A stretch of DNA of 64,000 bases from Diploptera punctata (taxonomy: Eukaryota > Arthropoda > Insecta > Blattodea > Blaberidae), in assembly GCA_030220185.1 (NCBI GenBank), contig JASPKZ010004951.1, forward strand, positions 489,501 to 553,500, written 5' to 3'. The notes beneath the pieces were generated by a model. It saw only the letters and a program-made list of their open reading frames with translations. It did not search any database and was not told the DNA's origin. Below are positions 12,206 through 24,215 of this stretch, piece after piece. Both the position numbers and the translations under genes were made by a program. The number at the start of each line of letters is the position of its first letter. The stretch's first letter is position 1.

Positions 12206-12805
12206 TTATTTCTTTCATTACTATGTGCTTCTTTTATTTATGTACATATTTTTGTTTTTCTCCGTGTTTGAACTGAGCCAAAGAATATTCTACTGAAAAA
12301 TATATGTTTCTTCTTCTTCTTCTTCCTTCCAAGTATAAGGCCAGGGATAATGCTAAAAAACATAAAGAGAAGAATGCCAATGCCAATGGGAAGGAAACGA
12401 GAAATGAAAATGGAAATCAATCAGTATTGATGAACAATTTCAATTAAATGGTATGTACCAACACAAAGATATACATAAAATTATAGGAAACTGAAAATTT
12501 AAGGATTAATTAAATTATATGGTATACATGTGATGAAAACATGGCGATTTGTAAAGTGAATTTTTCATTTTAGGTCTCAGATACACTCCCACTTCTAATG
12601 GACAGATTTCACTGATTTCTGGTGAATACCTCCCTCATTTTATTTTAATATCATATTCCAAGTTTCATTACAAAACATCAAAAATTGAGACTGCTAGAGA
12701 ATATTTAAATTTTAGTTTCTTGCTTCGTCTGTTCAAATTATCAAAATTTACAATATAGACAAAGTTGAAATAATTTAAATTAATGTATGGATAAAGAAAC
12801 CTCAG

Positions 12806-12807
<2 letters not shown>

Positions 12808-12850
<43 letters not shown>
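12808..12850. repeat. (TA)n microsatellite
   Basis: About 21 perfect TA units. Confidence 0.95.
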
Positions 12851-12851
<1 letters not shown>

Positions 12852-12867
12852 TGCTTATAACCCACCA

Positions 12868-13560
12868 AATCATCATCATCATCATCCATGCAAGTATTAG
12901 GCCATGAGGCCTGTTACAGTCTCAAAGAGGAATTTTCTCTATCCAGTGCTTTTATGGACGTCCCAGCAATCTTTTCCTTTGGAGGCAGTGATGAAGCATG
13001 GCTTTTGGAATTCTATGAGATGGCATTCGTTGAAGATGGGTTTTCCAGTTGTTCTGGTAGTTTTGTCTATGGTAGAGAATGAGTTCTACATCCAACTCTT
13101 CCATAATTTCCTCATTTCTTTTATGGTCTCACTTTGTATAGCCTGCTGTACGGCGCATAAATCACATCTCATTTGCTGTTATTCAGCTTTCATCTCTTCT
13201 TCATATTGTCCATGCTTCACTACCATATCTTAATACTGGTCTTGCAAGAGCCTTATAAAGCCGTAATCTTGTGTTCTTTTGTACTAAAAATGGTTTTATT
13301 ATACAGCTAATTATCCCTGTTGTCTTTGTGAAATTTGTGATTGTTGTCTTTGTGAAATTTGTGATTTTCTTTCCAAAATGTCAAATTATGACCCAAATAA
13401 TTAAATTTATTTATTTGTTCTAAAATTTTATCGCCCAAAACAATTTTGCTAGGTATAGGTTATTTCCCACAAAAGGCCATTACTTTAGTTTTCTTTGTAT
13501 TGATTCCCATATTGTACGTTTTTGAAACCCATCAAATAACTCCACTAATCTTGAACATTT
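12868..13560 (-). pseudogene. RTE-type LINE 3' fragment, (GAT)n tail
   Basis: Minus-strand relic with GINTKKTKVMAFCGK, INKFNYLGHNL and LYKVRP-like pieces. It is related to the better preserved copy at 33160-34002 (INKTKIMAFHGK, FKYLGYYL). It ends in GAT repeats at 12868-12885. Confidence 0.7.
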
Positions 13561-14539
13561 TCAATAAACCCAAACTCAATTATAATGGGAGATTCTAATG
13601 CTCACTTACGGCGATGGGGTTATACTAATTCAAACAATGCAGAGAAAATTGTAGAAGACTTATAAAATTCAACACTTATATAAATAATACATAACATTTA
13701 TCCATTACTCGGGTTCAGGAACTAACCCTGACTTACTCTTTGTATCTTCTAATTTATACCCCAAAGCAAAAAAACAAATTATAGAAGAACCTGGTTCATA
13801 TAGCCATCATTGCTACTATTCAACTGAGGAATAACATCTTACCTTCAAATCATCTAAAACCAAGATGGAACTTCAAAAAAGCCAATTGGAAAATGTACAC
13901 ACACGAACTGGAAAATAAATTTGAAAATCTTGTAAACGAATTGCCTCAATCAGATTAAATAAATAAATCTATATGTGAAATAATATTAAAAACAGCAAAA
14001 AAAAGTACCACAAGGAATAGTTAAAAACTACAAACTCTTCTGGAATTCAAAACTAGAAAGTATGAATATGAACTGAGATCTCGCTAGAAACAAAGCAGAA
14101 AAAACAAGAGATTCAAAAGATGTACAGAAATGGAGAAACTGTGTGCACAATTTAAAAAATAAATTAAAAGTTATAAAAGAGAAAATTTTAATAACTTTCT
14201 CAATAAAATGGATTACAGGAAAGATGGACAGAAAACATATAGATTTATACATAATATACAAAATAAAAAAGAATGACAAAATAACACCATTTATCTACAA
14301 CAACAAACAGATTATAAATGAAAAAGAAATAGTCAACAAATACTATGTTAATACCTATATATTGTCCTAAAGGAATAAAAAACAAAAAAAGAGAATCTAA
14401 AAAAATTACATAAAATCAACAAACAGTACAAAAAAATGTTTAATAAGAACTTCAACATTAAAGAGTTAAACATAGCCATTAATAAAGTTTTTTTGAGTCT
14501 GTAATCAATCTTACCTCAAATTAATATTGATTTGTTATC

Positions 14540-14580
14540 GATGATGTTTCGATATAATCTTTTATATCATCTTCAGCTTA
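14540..14580 (-). ncRNA. Hammerhead ribozyme motif
   Basis: Minus strand: core CTGAAGA (complement of 14570-14576), stem II TGATATA/TATATC with loop AAAGAT, then GAAAC (complement of 14546-14550). Confidence 0.75.
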
Positions 14581-14625
14581 GGCCAGACTGATGATATAGA
14601 AGATTATATCGAAACATGTTCAAGA
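14581..14625 (+). ncRNA. Hammerhead ribozyme motif
   Basis: Core CTGATGA at 14588-14594, stem II TATA/TATAT with loop, GAAA at 14611 and palindromic stem III ACATGT at 14614-14619. It is head-to-head with the preceding motif, so either strand of a transcript carries one ribozyme and one antisense copy. Confidence 0.8.
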
Positions 14626-15089
14626 ACAAATCAACATTAAATTGAGGTAAGATGATTACAGACTCAAAAAAATTTGATTAAAAGAACCTCAAAATATCAC
14701 TTCCTAAAATAAACATTATAGCCATTAATAGTTCAAAATTAAACAAATCTCCAGGAGCAGATAAAATACACACAGATTTTTCTCAAACACCTTCTAGCCA
14801 AAATTCAATTATTTTCCCTATGTAATCTTTCCTGGAACACAAAAGTTCCTGATGATTGGAAAAAAGCTATTATAATACCTATTTTGAAAACAAAAAAATC
14901 AGTAAATATTTTCTCAAATTACTGCACAACAGCACTAACTAGTACAATTGTTAAAACCATGGATAAAATCATTTTAAATAGATTAAAATGGTATTTAGAA
15001 ATCAATAATTTACTTTCACCCAATCACGCTGGATTTAGATTATGATCAACAAATCAATAAATTGTACACCTGAGTCAAGATATTAAAGA

Positions 15090-15624
15090 CATCAATGGTA
15101 AAGGGAAACATTTTTTTAAGTTATGTAGTTGTGAACATGATACAGCATTGAGAATGTCACAAATGCAGTGAAGAAACTTGAGTCTGCGAGAGAGTTAAGA
15201 AGTATGAGGTGAGTCAAAAACAACATAAAAGAAAAATTTTTGTCTGAACCGGAAAATGAATCCCAAACCTTCAGATTTCCTGCTGTTGCTCTGACCACTT
15301 CTTCTCTTTACCAATAATTTCAATAGTTTAGTTGTGTACATTCATTTATTTAATTATTATGAGTTAGTTATTTTGACTCACCTCATATTTTTTGACATTC
15401 TACAGACTATAGTTTTCGTCACATTTATGCGACATTGTCGATGTGACAAAACTATAATCTACAGAACCATTAATCATTGCTCTGTATTGTGTAATTCAAT
15501 TCAAAGTGCAAGCAAATTTTACTCACTTGTTTTTCTATTGTTTTATTTAAAATATCAAACAAATTAAATCAATGTATCTTGTAGGATAGGATACATTGCC
15601 AACTTAAGGGGTAATATTAATTTA
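15090..15624. mobile_element. Foldback element with a tRNA-like module
   Basis: Flanked by the 10-bp duplication ATATTAAAGA (15080-15089 and 15625-15634); the LINE reading frame (QDIKD / SFNGKEDILAIFVELQGAYD) closes across it. Inside, GTATGAGGTGAGTCAAAA (15207) faces TTTTGACTCACCTCATATT (15371) in inverted orientation. A degenerate minus-strand tRNA-like segment lies between them at about 15242-15313, and a small hairpin lies at 15408-15468. Confidence 0.65.
15242..15313 (-). repeat. Degenerate tRNA-like module
   Basis: The minus strand has TGGTCAGAGCA (A box-like) and a decayed B box (GGTTTGGGATTC), followed by a T run (AAAATTTTTC), as in the better tRNA-like modules at 25.4 and 53.0 kb. 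Confidence 0.45.
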
Positions 15625-16449
15625 ATATTAAAGATAGTTTCAACGGAAAAGAAGACATTCTGGCAATATTTGTTGAATTACAAGGAGCATATGACTATTT
15701 GGAAATATAAATTATTAGAAAAGATGCAGATTTTAGCTATTCAAGGGAATGTGCTACACTGGATCAGCACATTTCTGATCAACGATTCATCACCACAAAT
15801 AATAACAATCATCTCTCTAAGTACCAACAAATGCATCAAGGTTTACCGCAAGGTTCTGTACTCAGTACCATACTCTTTAATAGCTATATCAATGATCTAA
15901 CTAGGCACATAGAAACTCTACAAACAAAAACCCTACATTTGGCTGATGATGTAAAATGGGTCTTCAAACCGAAAAATCAAAGTCAACAATTAATTATCAC
16001 AGCCCAACAATCACTAATACAATTAGGGAATTGGACATCCCAAAACTTAATGAAGATAAATACTGTATACAGAAGACAAAATTATCAACTATTTTTATTA
16101 AGAAAAAAACCAACACTCCGAAATTAGAAGGAGAATTATTAACTGAAACACATGAAGCACAATATCTAGGAATAAACTTTGACACAAAATTAGCATGGAA
16201 AAAAACATATATAGAGAACATATGTTACAAAGATAGAAACAAAGTTACCATCATTAAAATGATTAGCATGGGGTTGCAGCACACAAACTCGAAACACCTT
16301 CTATCAAATGTACACTTAGCAACTCTTGATCTCAAATATTTTAAGTTCCAATGCACAATATTCACACGAGTAAATTAATTGCACAGTAGAGCTACAATAT
16401 GTTTTCCTTCTTCCTTTGAAGAGTATTCTATCAAGTGCAATTAGCAAGC

Positions 16450-16525
16450 GTACGCTTAGCTCAGTGCTTAGTGGCTTGATTCGTATGCAAAAGGTCACAG
16501 GTTCGATTCCCGATGAGGTTAAATT
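16450..16525 (+). repeat. tRNA-like SINE head
   Basis: A box TTAGCTCAGTGCTTAGTGG and B box AGGTTCGATTCCCG at tRNA-like spacing, followed by a T run (TTTTTT). No intact acceptor stem is visible. Confidence 0.6.
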
Positions 16526-16619
16526 TTTTACTTGTTAAAATGCTTTCTATTTTATTCTGTCTGTCCATTCTTAAAGAAAAAACATACTAACTATTTGGAA
16601 GTATTACTATTTTTATTAT

Positions 16620-17215
16620 TTATTTATTTATAAACAGGTTTACAATGTAATAAAACATCTTTTTTATCTTTTTTTTTTTAATTTTTATCTTCTTTCTCCA
16701 TTCTTCTCTATCTTCACATTCCAATTTTTCCAAACCTAACTCCCTCATACCTCTTCTTACATCATCCATCCATTTAAATCTAGGTGGACCTCTCTTTCCT
16801 TTCCCAGGTGGAATCCATTCCAAAGCTTGTATGGGTAATATTTTCTTTGGCATCCTATGTGTAAGACCATACCATTCTAGTGTCTGTATCTCACAAAATC
16901 TAATACTGAATTTTGGACTTTCATTTGTTGTCTGATGATTGTATTTCTGATTTTTTCCTATTTAGAATGTCTAGCTGAGCATCTAGAACAATCCATTTCA
17001 GTAGATAAGCTTTAAACTCAAATTTTTATTCAACTGCCAAGTTTCTGCACCGTATGTTAGCGTGCTTCAAATTCCTTTCATATGTTCTTATCCCACAAAA
17101 CACCATTTAACATTGTTATTACTGATCTGCCCTTTTGAATTCTATGTAATTTTCTTGGGTATATTTTGAGTTAATTTTGATGCCCAGTTAATTACATTCT
17201 CCACATCCATTGATA
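16620..17215 (-). pseudogene. RTE-type LINE 3' fragment
   Basis: The minus strand reads LTYGAETWQLNKNLSLKL, then LEWYGLTHRMPKKILPIQA and FKWMDDVRRGMRELGLEK, the usual C-terminal end of RTE reverse transcriptases. The upstream part is degraded. Confidence 0.75.
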
Positions 17216-17284
17216 CATCCCATTATTATTATTATTATTATTATGAACGATGGACAATACTTACTTACTTACTCACTGGCACTA

Positions 17285-18353
17285 TCAAACCTGTAGGTTC
17301 ATGGCCGCGCGGACATAAGCTCTCCATACATCCCTATTCTGAGCTAATGCTTTCCAATCATTCCCTGTATAATCTACTTCCCTCAAATCATAGTTAATGT
17401 TATTCTCCCACCTCATTCTTGGTCTACCAACTGGGTGTTTTCCCTCTGGCTTTCCTACAAGAAGCTTCCATGCAAGTCTTTCATTCCCCACACGCGCAAC
17501 ATGTCCTGCCCATCGCAGTCTACGAGACTTAACTGTTCTTATTATATCTGGCTTCCTATAAAGACCATGAAGTTCATTGTTATGTAGTCTTCTCCATTCA
17601 CCTGTCTGTTCATCTCTCTTTGATCCAAAAATTTTCCTAAGAACTTTATTCTCAAATACTCGTAATCTCCTTTCCTCCCTTAAAGTAAGAGTCCAGGTTT
17701 CGCATCCATATAATATAACTGGTAGAATAATAGTTTTATATATTTTCAGTTTAACGTATTTTGAAAGAAGTTGGGACATCAAGAGTCTCTGCAATGCATA
17801 ATAGTACGCAATTTCCAGAATTGAGCCTATGTTTAATTTCTTTGTGCATCTCATTCCTATTTGTGATTATTGTTCCTAGGTATTTGAATTCAGCCACTTC
17901 CACAAAATTTCTCTCATTTGTCATTAGCTGTCCAATTCCATTATATAATATATTTCTACGTGTGACCATATATATTTAGTTTTATTGATATTTACTTCGA
18001 GTCCTAATTTCTTAGTGTTGCTCAATAGTGTGTGCATGTTGTCCTTTAGTATCTCCTCGCTATCGCCCAACAGTACTACATCATCAGCATAAACTAACAG
18101 CTTATTAATACCATTCAGTTGCAAGCCTTCCTCATTCTCTAAAGATTTAATGGCATGCTCTAGTACAAAATTAAATAGTAGAGGAGATAGTGCATCTCCT
18201 TTCTTCAACATATTCTGGATTTCAAAAGTGTCCGAAAACTGTTTGCCTACACGCACCCTACTCTTTGTGCCATTTAGACACATTCGTATAAGTGTAACTA
18301 ACTTTTTAGGAATTTCGAACTCCAGCAGGATCTATATAACTTCCCCCTCTTAA
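17285..18353 (-). pseudogene. RTE reverse transcriptase, C-terminal half
   Basis: Minus-strand pieces in three frames: DFKKAYYSI (catalytic D-x-D region; the second Asp is now Tyr), KGDALSPLLFNFVLEHA, LLVYADDVVLLGD (catalytic YADD), FKYLGTIITNRNEMHKEIKH, LPVILYGCETWTLTLREE, LRWAGHVARVGNERLAWKLL and PVGRPRMRWENNINYDLRE. It lies downstream of 20594-22153 in the same element. Frameshifts near 17810 and 17970 and the Asp change make it inactive. Confidence 0.85.
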
Positions 18354-18509
18354 TTGAATAATATGCTTTTTTGAAGTCTACATATAGTTGATGTACAGTA
18401 CCATTATATTCCCATTTCTTCTCTAAAATCTGTCTTATACTAAAAATCTGATCTATTGTAGACCTGTTTCTTTTAAATGCACATTGATGATCTCCTAGAA
18501 TGTCATCAA

Positions 18510-20323
18510 TAGAGCGAAGAATTGTATGAAGAAAATTATACCAAAATATGAAATCATAATAACAAAATATGAAAATTATGACACAAAAATATTATGAAGC
18601 TGCTATTTTTTCAACTTTTTACATATATTTACATACACAAGCCCTGTATAATTTTTGGGTATACATACCAGCACACAAATTAGACAAAAATACCTTTTTG
18701 TAGCACAAGAATTTCACAGTATTTTAATTTTAATTAATATGTTATTAACTCTGATTCAATATAAAATATGTTCGTGATTTGAAGCAATTTTAATGGCTCA
18801 CGTTGTAGTGTAGTTGTTTGAAGAATTGTGCTAACAAGCCGGAAGGTCGTGGGTTTGAGTCTCAATTGGGTCAGAGTTTTTAGCTGGACCAAACCTTCTG
18901 GCAGCATCATAGCACTAGGGTCTACTCGGCCCTTAATTAAATGAGTACAAGATGCACGTTCTGGGACAAATATGGCTGTCATATTGGACTGAGAACCCAG
19001 TGGAGATCCCTTGGCAATTGTCTAGAAATGTGGAAGTCTCAACATCCATCTATCACAAGGGCCTCCCAAGCCTATAGTGTGACACTTCACTTTAATAAAT
19101 TAATACTGTGAGATTATATATATAACATGATCAATTCGTTTATCAAATGATATTTAATTACGAAATCCAAACATAAACAAAAAACAAAACATAGTAACCG
19201 AAACAAACATGCTTCAATCGAATATACCAGTAACAAAATTTATTGTGGGTACAATTTGGATGACTGATATTTACCTTGCATAAAGATACTGAACTCCAAT
19301 ATATGTAAATGTCACAATAATATTAAATTGGATGAATCGAACACAAGTAGACCATTTGGAAAAACAAGATGTTAAAATGAATTAGTCCACAAATAATTCT
19401 AGGGAATATTTCAAAACTCTCTTTGCAAATAAATTATTTTAATCCTATAAACTACACGTATGGACATGGTGAAATGTAGTTAGAATTATTTTTACATTAG
19501 TTTTTTCATGAAATTGGATGAGCAGAGTGTCCACTTGTGCTTTGAACAATCAAATTATAAATTCTGTTCGTAATTCACAGTTAAGAGCTTTGTCTACATG
19601 TTCTACATTTTTTAAATGCCCGTCCGTCAGAATTGTATTATATGATCAGAAAGTACGCTCCATGCCATATGATGTTATGGGAGCAAACATGTACCGCGCT
19701 ATATTTCATAGTTTGATGTAAGTGGCCTTACCTACAAGAACTTTACTAATTTCATAAACTGTGGAGTTAGACCTTATTTATCAGCACAGCAGCAGTCTTC
19801 CCTACATTTAAATACTGTAATCCATTCAAAAAATAAGGACTGTCCTTAGGTAACAAAAAGCAAGTGGTTGCTACCTGATCTACCATTGTTCTATATAAGT
19901 AATTATGTTCTTGTCACAGATTAGGAAATCCCTGTTCTTTTTCTGTAGTTTGGGACAAAAGCCTCCGCTTGGTCATTCCATGTCTCCTTATTCAATTATT
20001 TTCTTTTATCAAAACTATTTATCTTGTTCTGGATGGGATACTGATGAATTTTCACCTGTCTACCATATTACATTGTCAAATAATTTCAAAACTACCATCA
20101 CTTCAATTATTAGAAATTTTATTTTAAAAAATTGAAAGTTGAAAAATATGAAGGAATATTAAATGTTTACTAAAATATGAACATTTTGCCAAAATATTAT
20201 GAAATATGAAAATATATGTAGGTCTTATTTGATTCTACAGATCATAAAATGTAAAGATACTTTGTCTCAGCGCTCTCTGACTAATAGTTTAAAACATGAA
20301 ATTTCATAAAAATCCTCGCTCTA
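18510..20323 (-). mobile_element. hAT transposon inside the RTE element
   Basis: An 8-bp target duplication, GTCATCAA (18502-18509 and 20324-20331), and terminal inverted repeats starting TAGAGCGAAGAATT / TAGAGCGAGGATTT fit the hAT rule (YAGNG ends, 8-bp duplication). On the minus strand near 19700-19550 a decayed transposase C-terminus is readable: FAPITSYGMERTF, a stop where Ser is expected, then SYNTILTDGHLKN. A SINE (18797-19085) has inserted inside it. Confidence 0.85.
18797..19085 (+). mobile_element. SINE (39-kb family), diverged
   Basis: The tRNA-derived head (GTAGTGTAGTTGTTTGAAGA ... GGTTTGAGTCTC) and the AAACCTTCTGGCAGCATCAT and GGGCCTCCCAAGCCTATAGT body segments match the SINEs at 39011-39309 and 39461-39764. 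Confidence 0.75.
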
Positions 20324-22153
20324 GTCATCAATATAGGGAGTAAGTCTGCTTACTAATATATTTGTAAGAATTTTGTACGAAGTTGAAAATAATGAGATGC
20401 CCTTGTAGTTGTTGCAATCAGTTTTATCTCCTTTCTTATAAATTGGTACGATAATTGATTCCTTCCATTCATCTGGAAGAGCTTCTTTTTCCCAAATCAT
20501 ACTAAGCAACCAACGTATCTTGTCCATCAATTTTTCTCCCCCTGATTTTATCAGTTCTGCTGGGATCTCATCTGAACCTGATGCTTTATACATCTACAAT
20601 TTTTCAATCGCCATTTCAACCTCTAATGCGCTAGGTTCTGCGACTAGCATTTCTGCTGTCTTTAAATTATCCTCTTCAATGTCCTGTTCTGTATGTACAT
20701 TTAATAGCTGATTAAAGTAACTTTTCCATCTATTTAATATACTCCTGGAATCTGCAATCATATCCCCATTTTCATTCCGAATTATGTTTGTTCTAGCCTG
20801 AAACCCTTTCTTCTCTATACTAATTCCCTGATATAATTTTCTAATGTTCCTATTTTTTGCGTTCATTTCAAGATCATAAATCTTCTCTCTCAAATATTCC
20901 CTCTTTTTACTCTTTAGTAACTTAGTGGTTTCCCGTCTAATACTACCCAATTGCTCTAAATTTACCTCATTTGGCTCGTGCAACCATTTCATTTTTGCTA
21001 GCTTTCTTTTCTTTACAATGTCGGCGGCACATTCCTCATCAAACCATTTCCTGTTTTGCCTCTTTTTTAAACAACCAATGCTTTCTGATGCTGACAATTT
21101 AATAGTATCTCTTATAGCCTCCCATTCTTTATTTATATCAGTTTCTTCTTTGTTTGCCACATTGTCATCTGAAGATTCCAGTACTTCAAATCTATTAGCA
21201 ATTTTGATTTGGTATTCATGCCGCATTTTATCATTTTTCAAGTTTTTTAATTCAAATTTTACAGAATCATATTTAGCGTTTGTTCCTCTCATAAGTGATA
21301 GCCGTTGTCTGATTTTCACTCTGACCAGATGATGATCCGAATTGCAGTCTGTCCCTCTAACTGATCTAACATCAATGATGCTACTGTGCCAGCGTTTATC
21401 CACTAATACATGATCTATCTGGTTCCGAGTTTCTCCATCTGGGGACGTCCAGGTGTATTTATGAATATCCTTATGCTGAAATGTTGTGTTCTTAACAATG
21501 AGATTCTTTGATGTGGCAAATGTGACTAATCTAATCCCGTTGTCGTTACTATCTTCATAAAGACTGAATTTGCCTATTGTTGGTTTGAATATATCTTCCC
21601 GCCCCACTTTTGCATTAAAATCTCCTAAGACAATTTTCATATGATATCGTGAAAGGCTATCAAATAAGCATTCTAATTCTTCATAGAACTCATCCTTGAT
21701 CTTGTCATCTTTACCTTCTGTGGGGGCATGTACATTTACAATTATAAACTCATGTCGTTTACCCTTTAGAATTATGTATGATATCCTATCACTAACAAAC
21801 TTAATATCTCGGATAGCGGATAGGATCCTCCTTCTGACTAAAAAACCCATTCCAAATGTAGGTCTTTCTGCACCCCCGTAGTATAATGCAAAGCTTCCTG
21901 ATTCCCGACTACCTTCTCCTGGCCACCTAACTTCCTGTAAAGCGACTATATCCAAGGGTGATTTATCTAATTCCCGCATTAATATCTCTAGCGCCCCGCT
22001 ATTGTATAAAGTCCTAAAATTCCATGTTCCTAGGAACATGTCCCTGTGTCTGAGCCTTTGGCATGGGGTCCCTGATGTAGTCCCCGCCCGGAGAACCGAA
22101 TGGGGGAGTATTTGACCTCCGGAAAATTTTACCCCAGTTGAACCCATGTCCAC
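20321..22153 (-). pseudogene. RTE endonuclease and start of RT
   Basis: A 519-codon open frame (22153-20594) encodes an AP-like endonuclease: TWNFRTLYNSGAL, DIVALQEVRWPG, FIIVNVHAPTEGK, MKIVLGDFNAKVG, TRNQIDHVLVDKRW and NSDHHLVRVKI, which carry the catalytic N, E, D, N and SDH residues. A linker follows. The RT entry (20593-20321) reads ASGSDEIPAELIKSGGEKL, ALPDEWKESIIVPIYKKGD and NYKGISLFSTSYKIL. A stop near 20594 separates the two parts. The hAT inserts directly after the RT entry. The role in life is target-primed reverse transcription. Confidence 0.9.
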
Positions 22154-22376
22154 ATTTCTTGACGGTTGTATTTTTACGGTGAAAGATCGTCACTCTTTCG
22201 ACCAAGGTACTTTTTTCATCTGGCTTATCACCTTCGACCAGTCTGGCATGGGTAACCCTATCGGCAGCAATGCTAACCGCCGGCATAGCTCTTGGGATCA
22301 TTTAAGCATGCAAGCCACTCCACCACGACAAGGACGATGGAAAAAATAAATAAATAAATAAATAATATGGACAATA

Positions 22377-23500
22377 AAAAAAATATTTTTATTTTATTTC
22401 TATCATCTCTATGGGCTATTATTATGCTGGACTTGATATATATAAACTAAACATTTTAATTGAAGGGTGAAACTTTTTCCTCACTAATACTTAATAAATA
22501 AATAAACACATAAATATATGAAGCTATATTATCTTTTATTACATAAATTTATAGCATTATTATTAAAATGTGATACTGCACACACAATTAAATTTATACC
22601 AGTAGCTAAATAGTGTTATATAGAGTTTACAAAGGCAGAAATATTACTTAATATAGTGTAATGTGAACTTAGATTACATGGCAGGAATTAAATGTTATAG
22701 CACGTATAGGATGTATTTTGTGAAAATACAAATGAATAAAAAAAACATTGTAAGGATTCGAACCCTGGCTTTTATACATATTTCATTTACTTGTAAGTGG
22801 TTTAACGATCTATGCTACATGAACGTCAGATACCATTTGTCTAAATATTGGTTGTCTTGTACTTTTGCACTACGAACAAGAGTTTAACTTTACTTGAAAT
22901 GTCGCAATTTGAGTAATATTGCATCTGTCGAACACTTGTAAATATCTAGAAACATGTCTCCTTCACTGTTCTTTAACTATTTAAGACGATTAAAACCAAA
23001 TACAGGGTATTTAAAACATTTAACAGTGCATTACCTCATGAATCACAGCTTTAGCTTTACGAGCATGTGCAGTGAGCCATAACAGGGACTCTGCTTTTTG
23101 AAGCGGCTCATTCTTTTATCGCTAAGTGTACATAAAACCTAGCCTTTATTCTTGTGAAGAAATTCTAATAGTTATGAATGTGGAAAAACTTAATTACAAA
23201 ATCAAATCCTCTGTCTGATAACAGGTGCTATTAGACCACCACCAATCACTGCCATGCAACTCTTATCAAATAATTCAAGCTTAGCATTTGAAATTGAAAA
23301 AACAGCAATCATACAGTATGAAAAAATTTTAAGGTTACCCCATAATAACTAGATTCAAAGAAAACCAGAAGTATGTTTGAAATCTCACCAAAGCTTCTTA
23401 AGCTCAGTACAATAAATCAAACAGAAATTATAACTTCCACATTCAAAAGAAAATATAGACGAAAAATAACCCTTTAGAATTTTTTTAATTTAACATAATC
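22377..23500. other. A+T-rich stretch, one weak tRNA-like site
   Basis: No protein match seen. A minus-strand tRNA-like segment near 22750-22830 has the B box GGGTTCGAATCC (complement of 22756-22767) and an A box-like TAGCATAGATCGTTAAACC. Confidence 0.4.
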
Positions 23501-23544
23501 TTCATTTAACAGAAGACAAAGAAATCTAAAATTTCCCCATTTAT

Positions 23545-24215
23545 TCTAAAACAAATGTCACTAGAAGTGATAAATCCTGCATCTGAATGGATGCACATTT
23601 TTACAGATGATTCCAGCCTACCAAATGATGGTGACACTGCTGCTGGTGCAGTATGCCCACTTTTCTCCTTTTATCTTAAATTAAATACAAATTCAACAAA
23701 CTTTGATGGTGAAACTCTAGCAACTTTCTTAAGTTTACAAAATCTTTTATATCATATCCAAAAGTTTACAAAGGTTGTAATTCTATGTGATTGCAAAGTG
23801 GCCATAACACGGGACACAATACCCGAAAGCATCAACATTAAATATAATAAAACAGTTATCCCACTTACATAAAAAAGTTGTATTTCAATGGATTCTGGTC
23901 CATTGTGGAGTGGCAGGCAATGAAGCAGTTGATTTTCTAGCCAAGAAGGGTAGCAAAATTGTCTCCAATTCGACTTTAGTTTCTTTTCACTCTATCAAAA
24001 GAATCATATCAAATAAATATATCAATAAACTTAGAGGAGAATACACCATCAAAACATCTGGAAATGAATGGGAAAATTTACAGACTTACAACAATACTAC
24101 ATTAATTTTTGTATAATTTTACTATTTGCTGGTTGAGTGGAAGAGAAGGCCTCATGGCCTTAACTCTGCCAGCTAAAATAAAGCATTATTATTGTTATTA
24201 TTATTATTATTATTA
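23545..24215 (+). pseudogene. LINE RNase H domain and 3' end
   Basis: Frames read WMHIFTDDSSLPNDG (RNase H Asp), NFDGETLATFLSLQN (Glu), KVVILCDCKVAI (Asp region, S to C) and VAGNEAVDFLAKKG (final Asp). The C-terminal zinc-knuckle part is missing. The end has a GGCCTCATGGCCTTAACTCT element and AATAAAGC before an (ATT)n tail at 24185-24215. The same domain occurs at 63565-63920. Confidence 0.8.

Larger units (their letters stand above)
14485..14719. mobile_element. 235-bp PLE foldback with two hammerheads
   Basis: Flanked by the 13-bp duplication ATAGCCATTAATA (14472-14484 and 14720-14732). Arms are inverted copies of a PLE terminus, each with a full hammerhead core facing opposite ways. The outer border CTTACCTCAAATTAATATTG is shared with PLEs at 5.1, 31.1 and 55.8 kb. 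There is no coding capacity. The LINE reading resumes exactly after the duplication. Confidence 0.85.
13575..16378 (+). pseudogene. LINE with endonuclease and RT, broken
   Basis: It starts within an endonuclease (IIMGDSNAHLRRWGY, compare VILGDFNAHTLKWGY at 57.7 kb). A linker follows, then RT pieces: NSKLNKSPGADKI-like at 14740-14765, QGAYD at 15660, MHQGLPQGSVLSTILFNSYI at 15831 and LHLADDVKWVF at 15935 (catalytic ADD). C-terminal segments follow to 16378. It is interrupted by two foldback insertions (14485-14719, 15090-15624) and many stops. The closest relative in the window is the EN-RT-RNase H LINE at 57.4-63.9 kb. Confidence 0.75.
17260..22366 (-). mobile_element. Full-length RTE LINE, split by a hAT
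   Basis: Flanked by the 10-bp duplication ATGGACAATA (17250-17259 and 22367-22376). The 3' end has a (GTAA)n tail (17260-17272 on plus as TACTTACTTACT). Without the hAT (18510-20323 and one 8-bp duplication) it is about 3.3 kb, the expected size for an RTE element. The 5' leader (22366-22154) contains CCGAATGGGGGAGTATTTGA, recognisable in fragments at 49.06 and 55.73 kb. Sibling copies lie at 39829-42531 and 57863-58565. Confidence 0.85.

Noticed and set aside
12904..13233. 109-codon plus-strand open frame
   Set aside because: Shadow of a minus-strand RTE fragment whose motifs (INKFNYLGHNL, TKVMAFCGK) are recognisable.
20925..21332. 135-codon plus-strand open frame
   Set aside because: Antisense of the RTE endonuclease/linker; composition and lack of any motif show it is a shadow.
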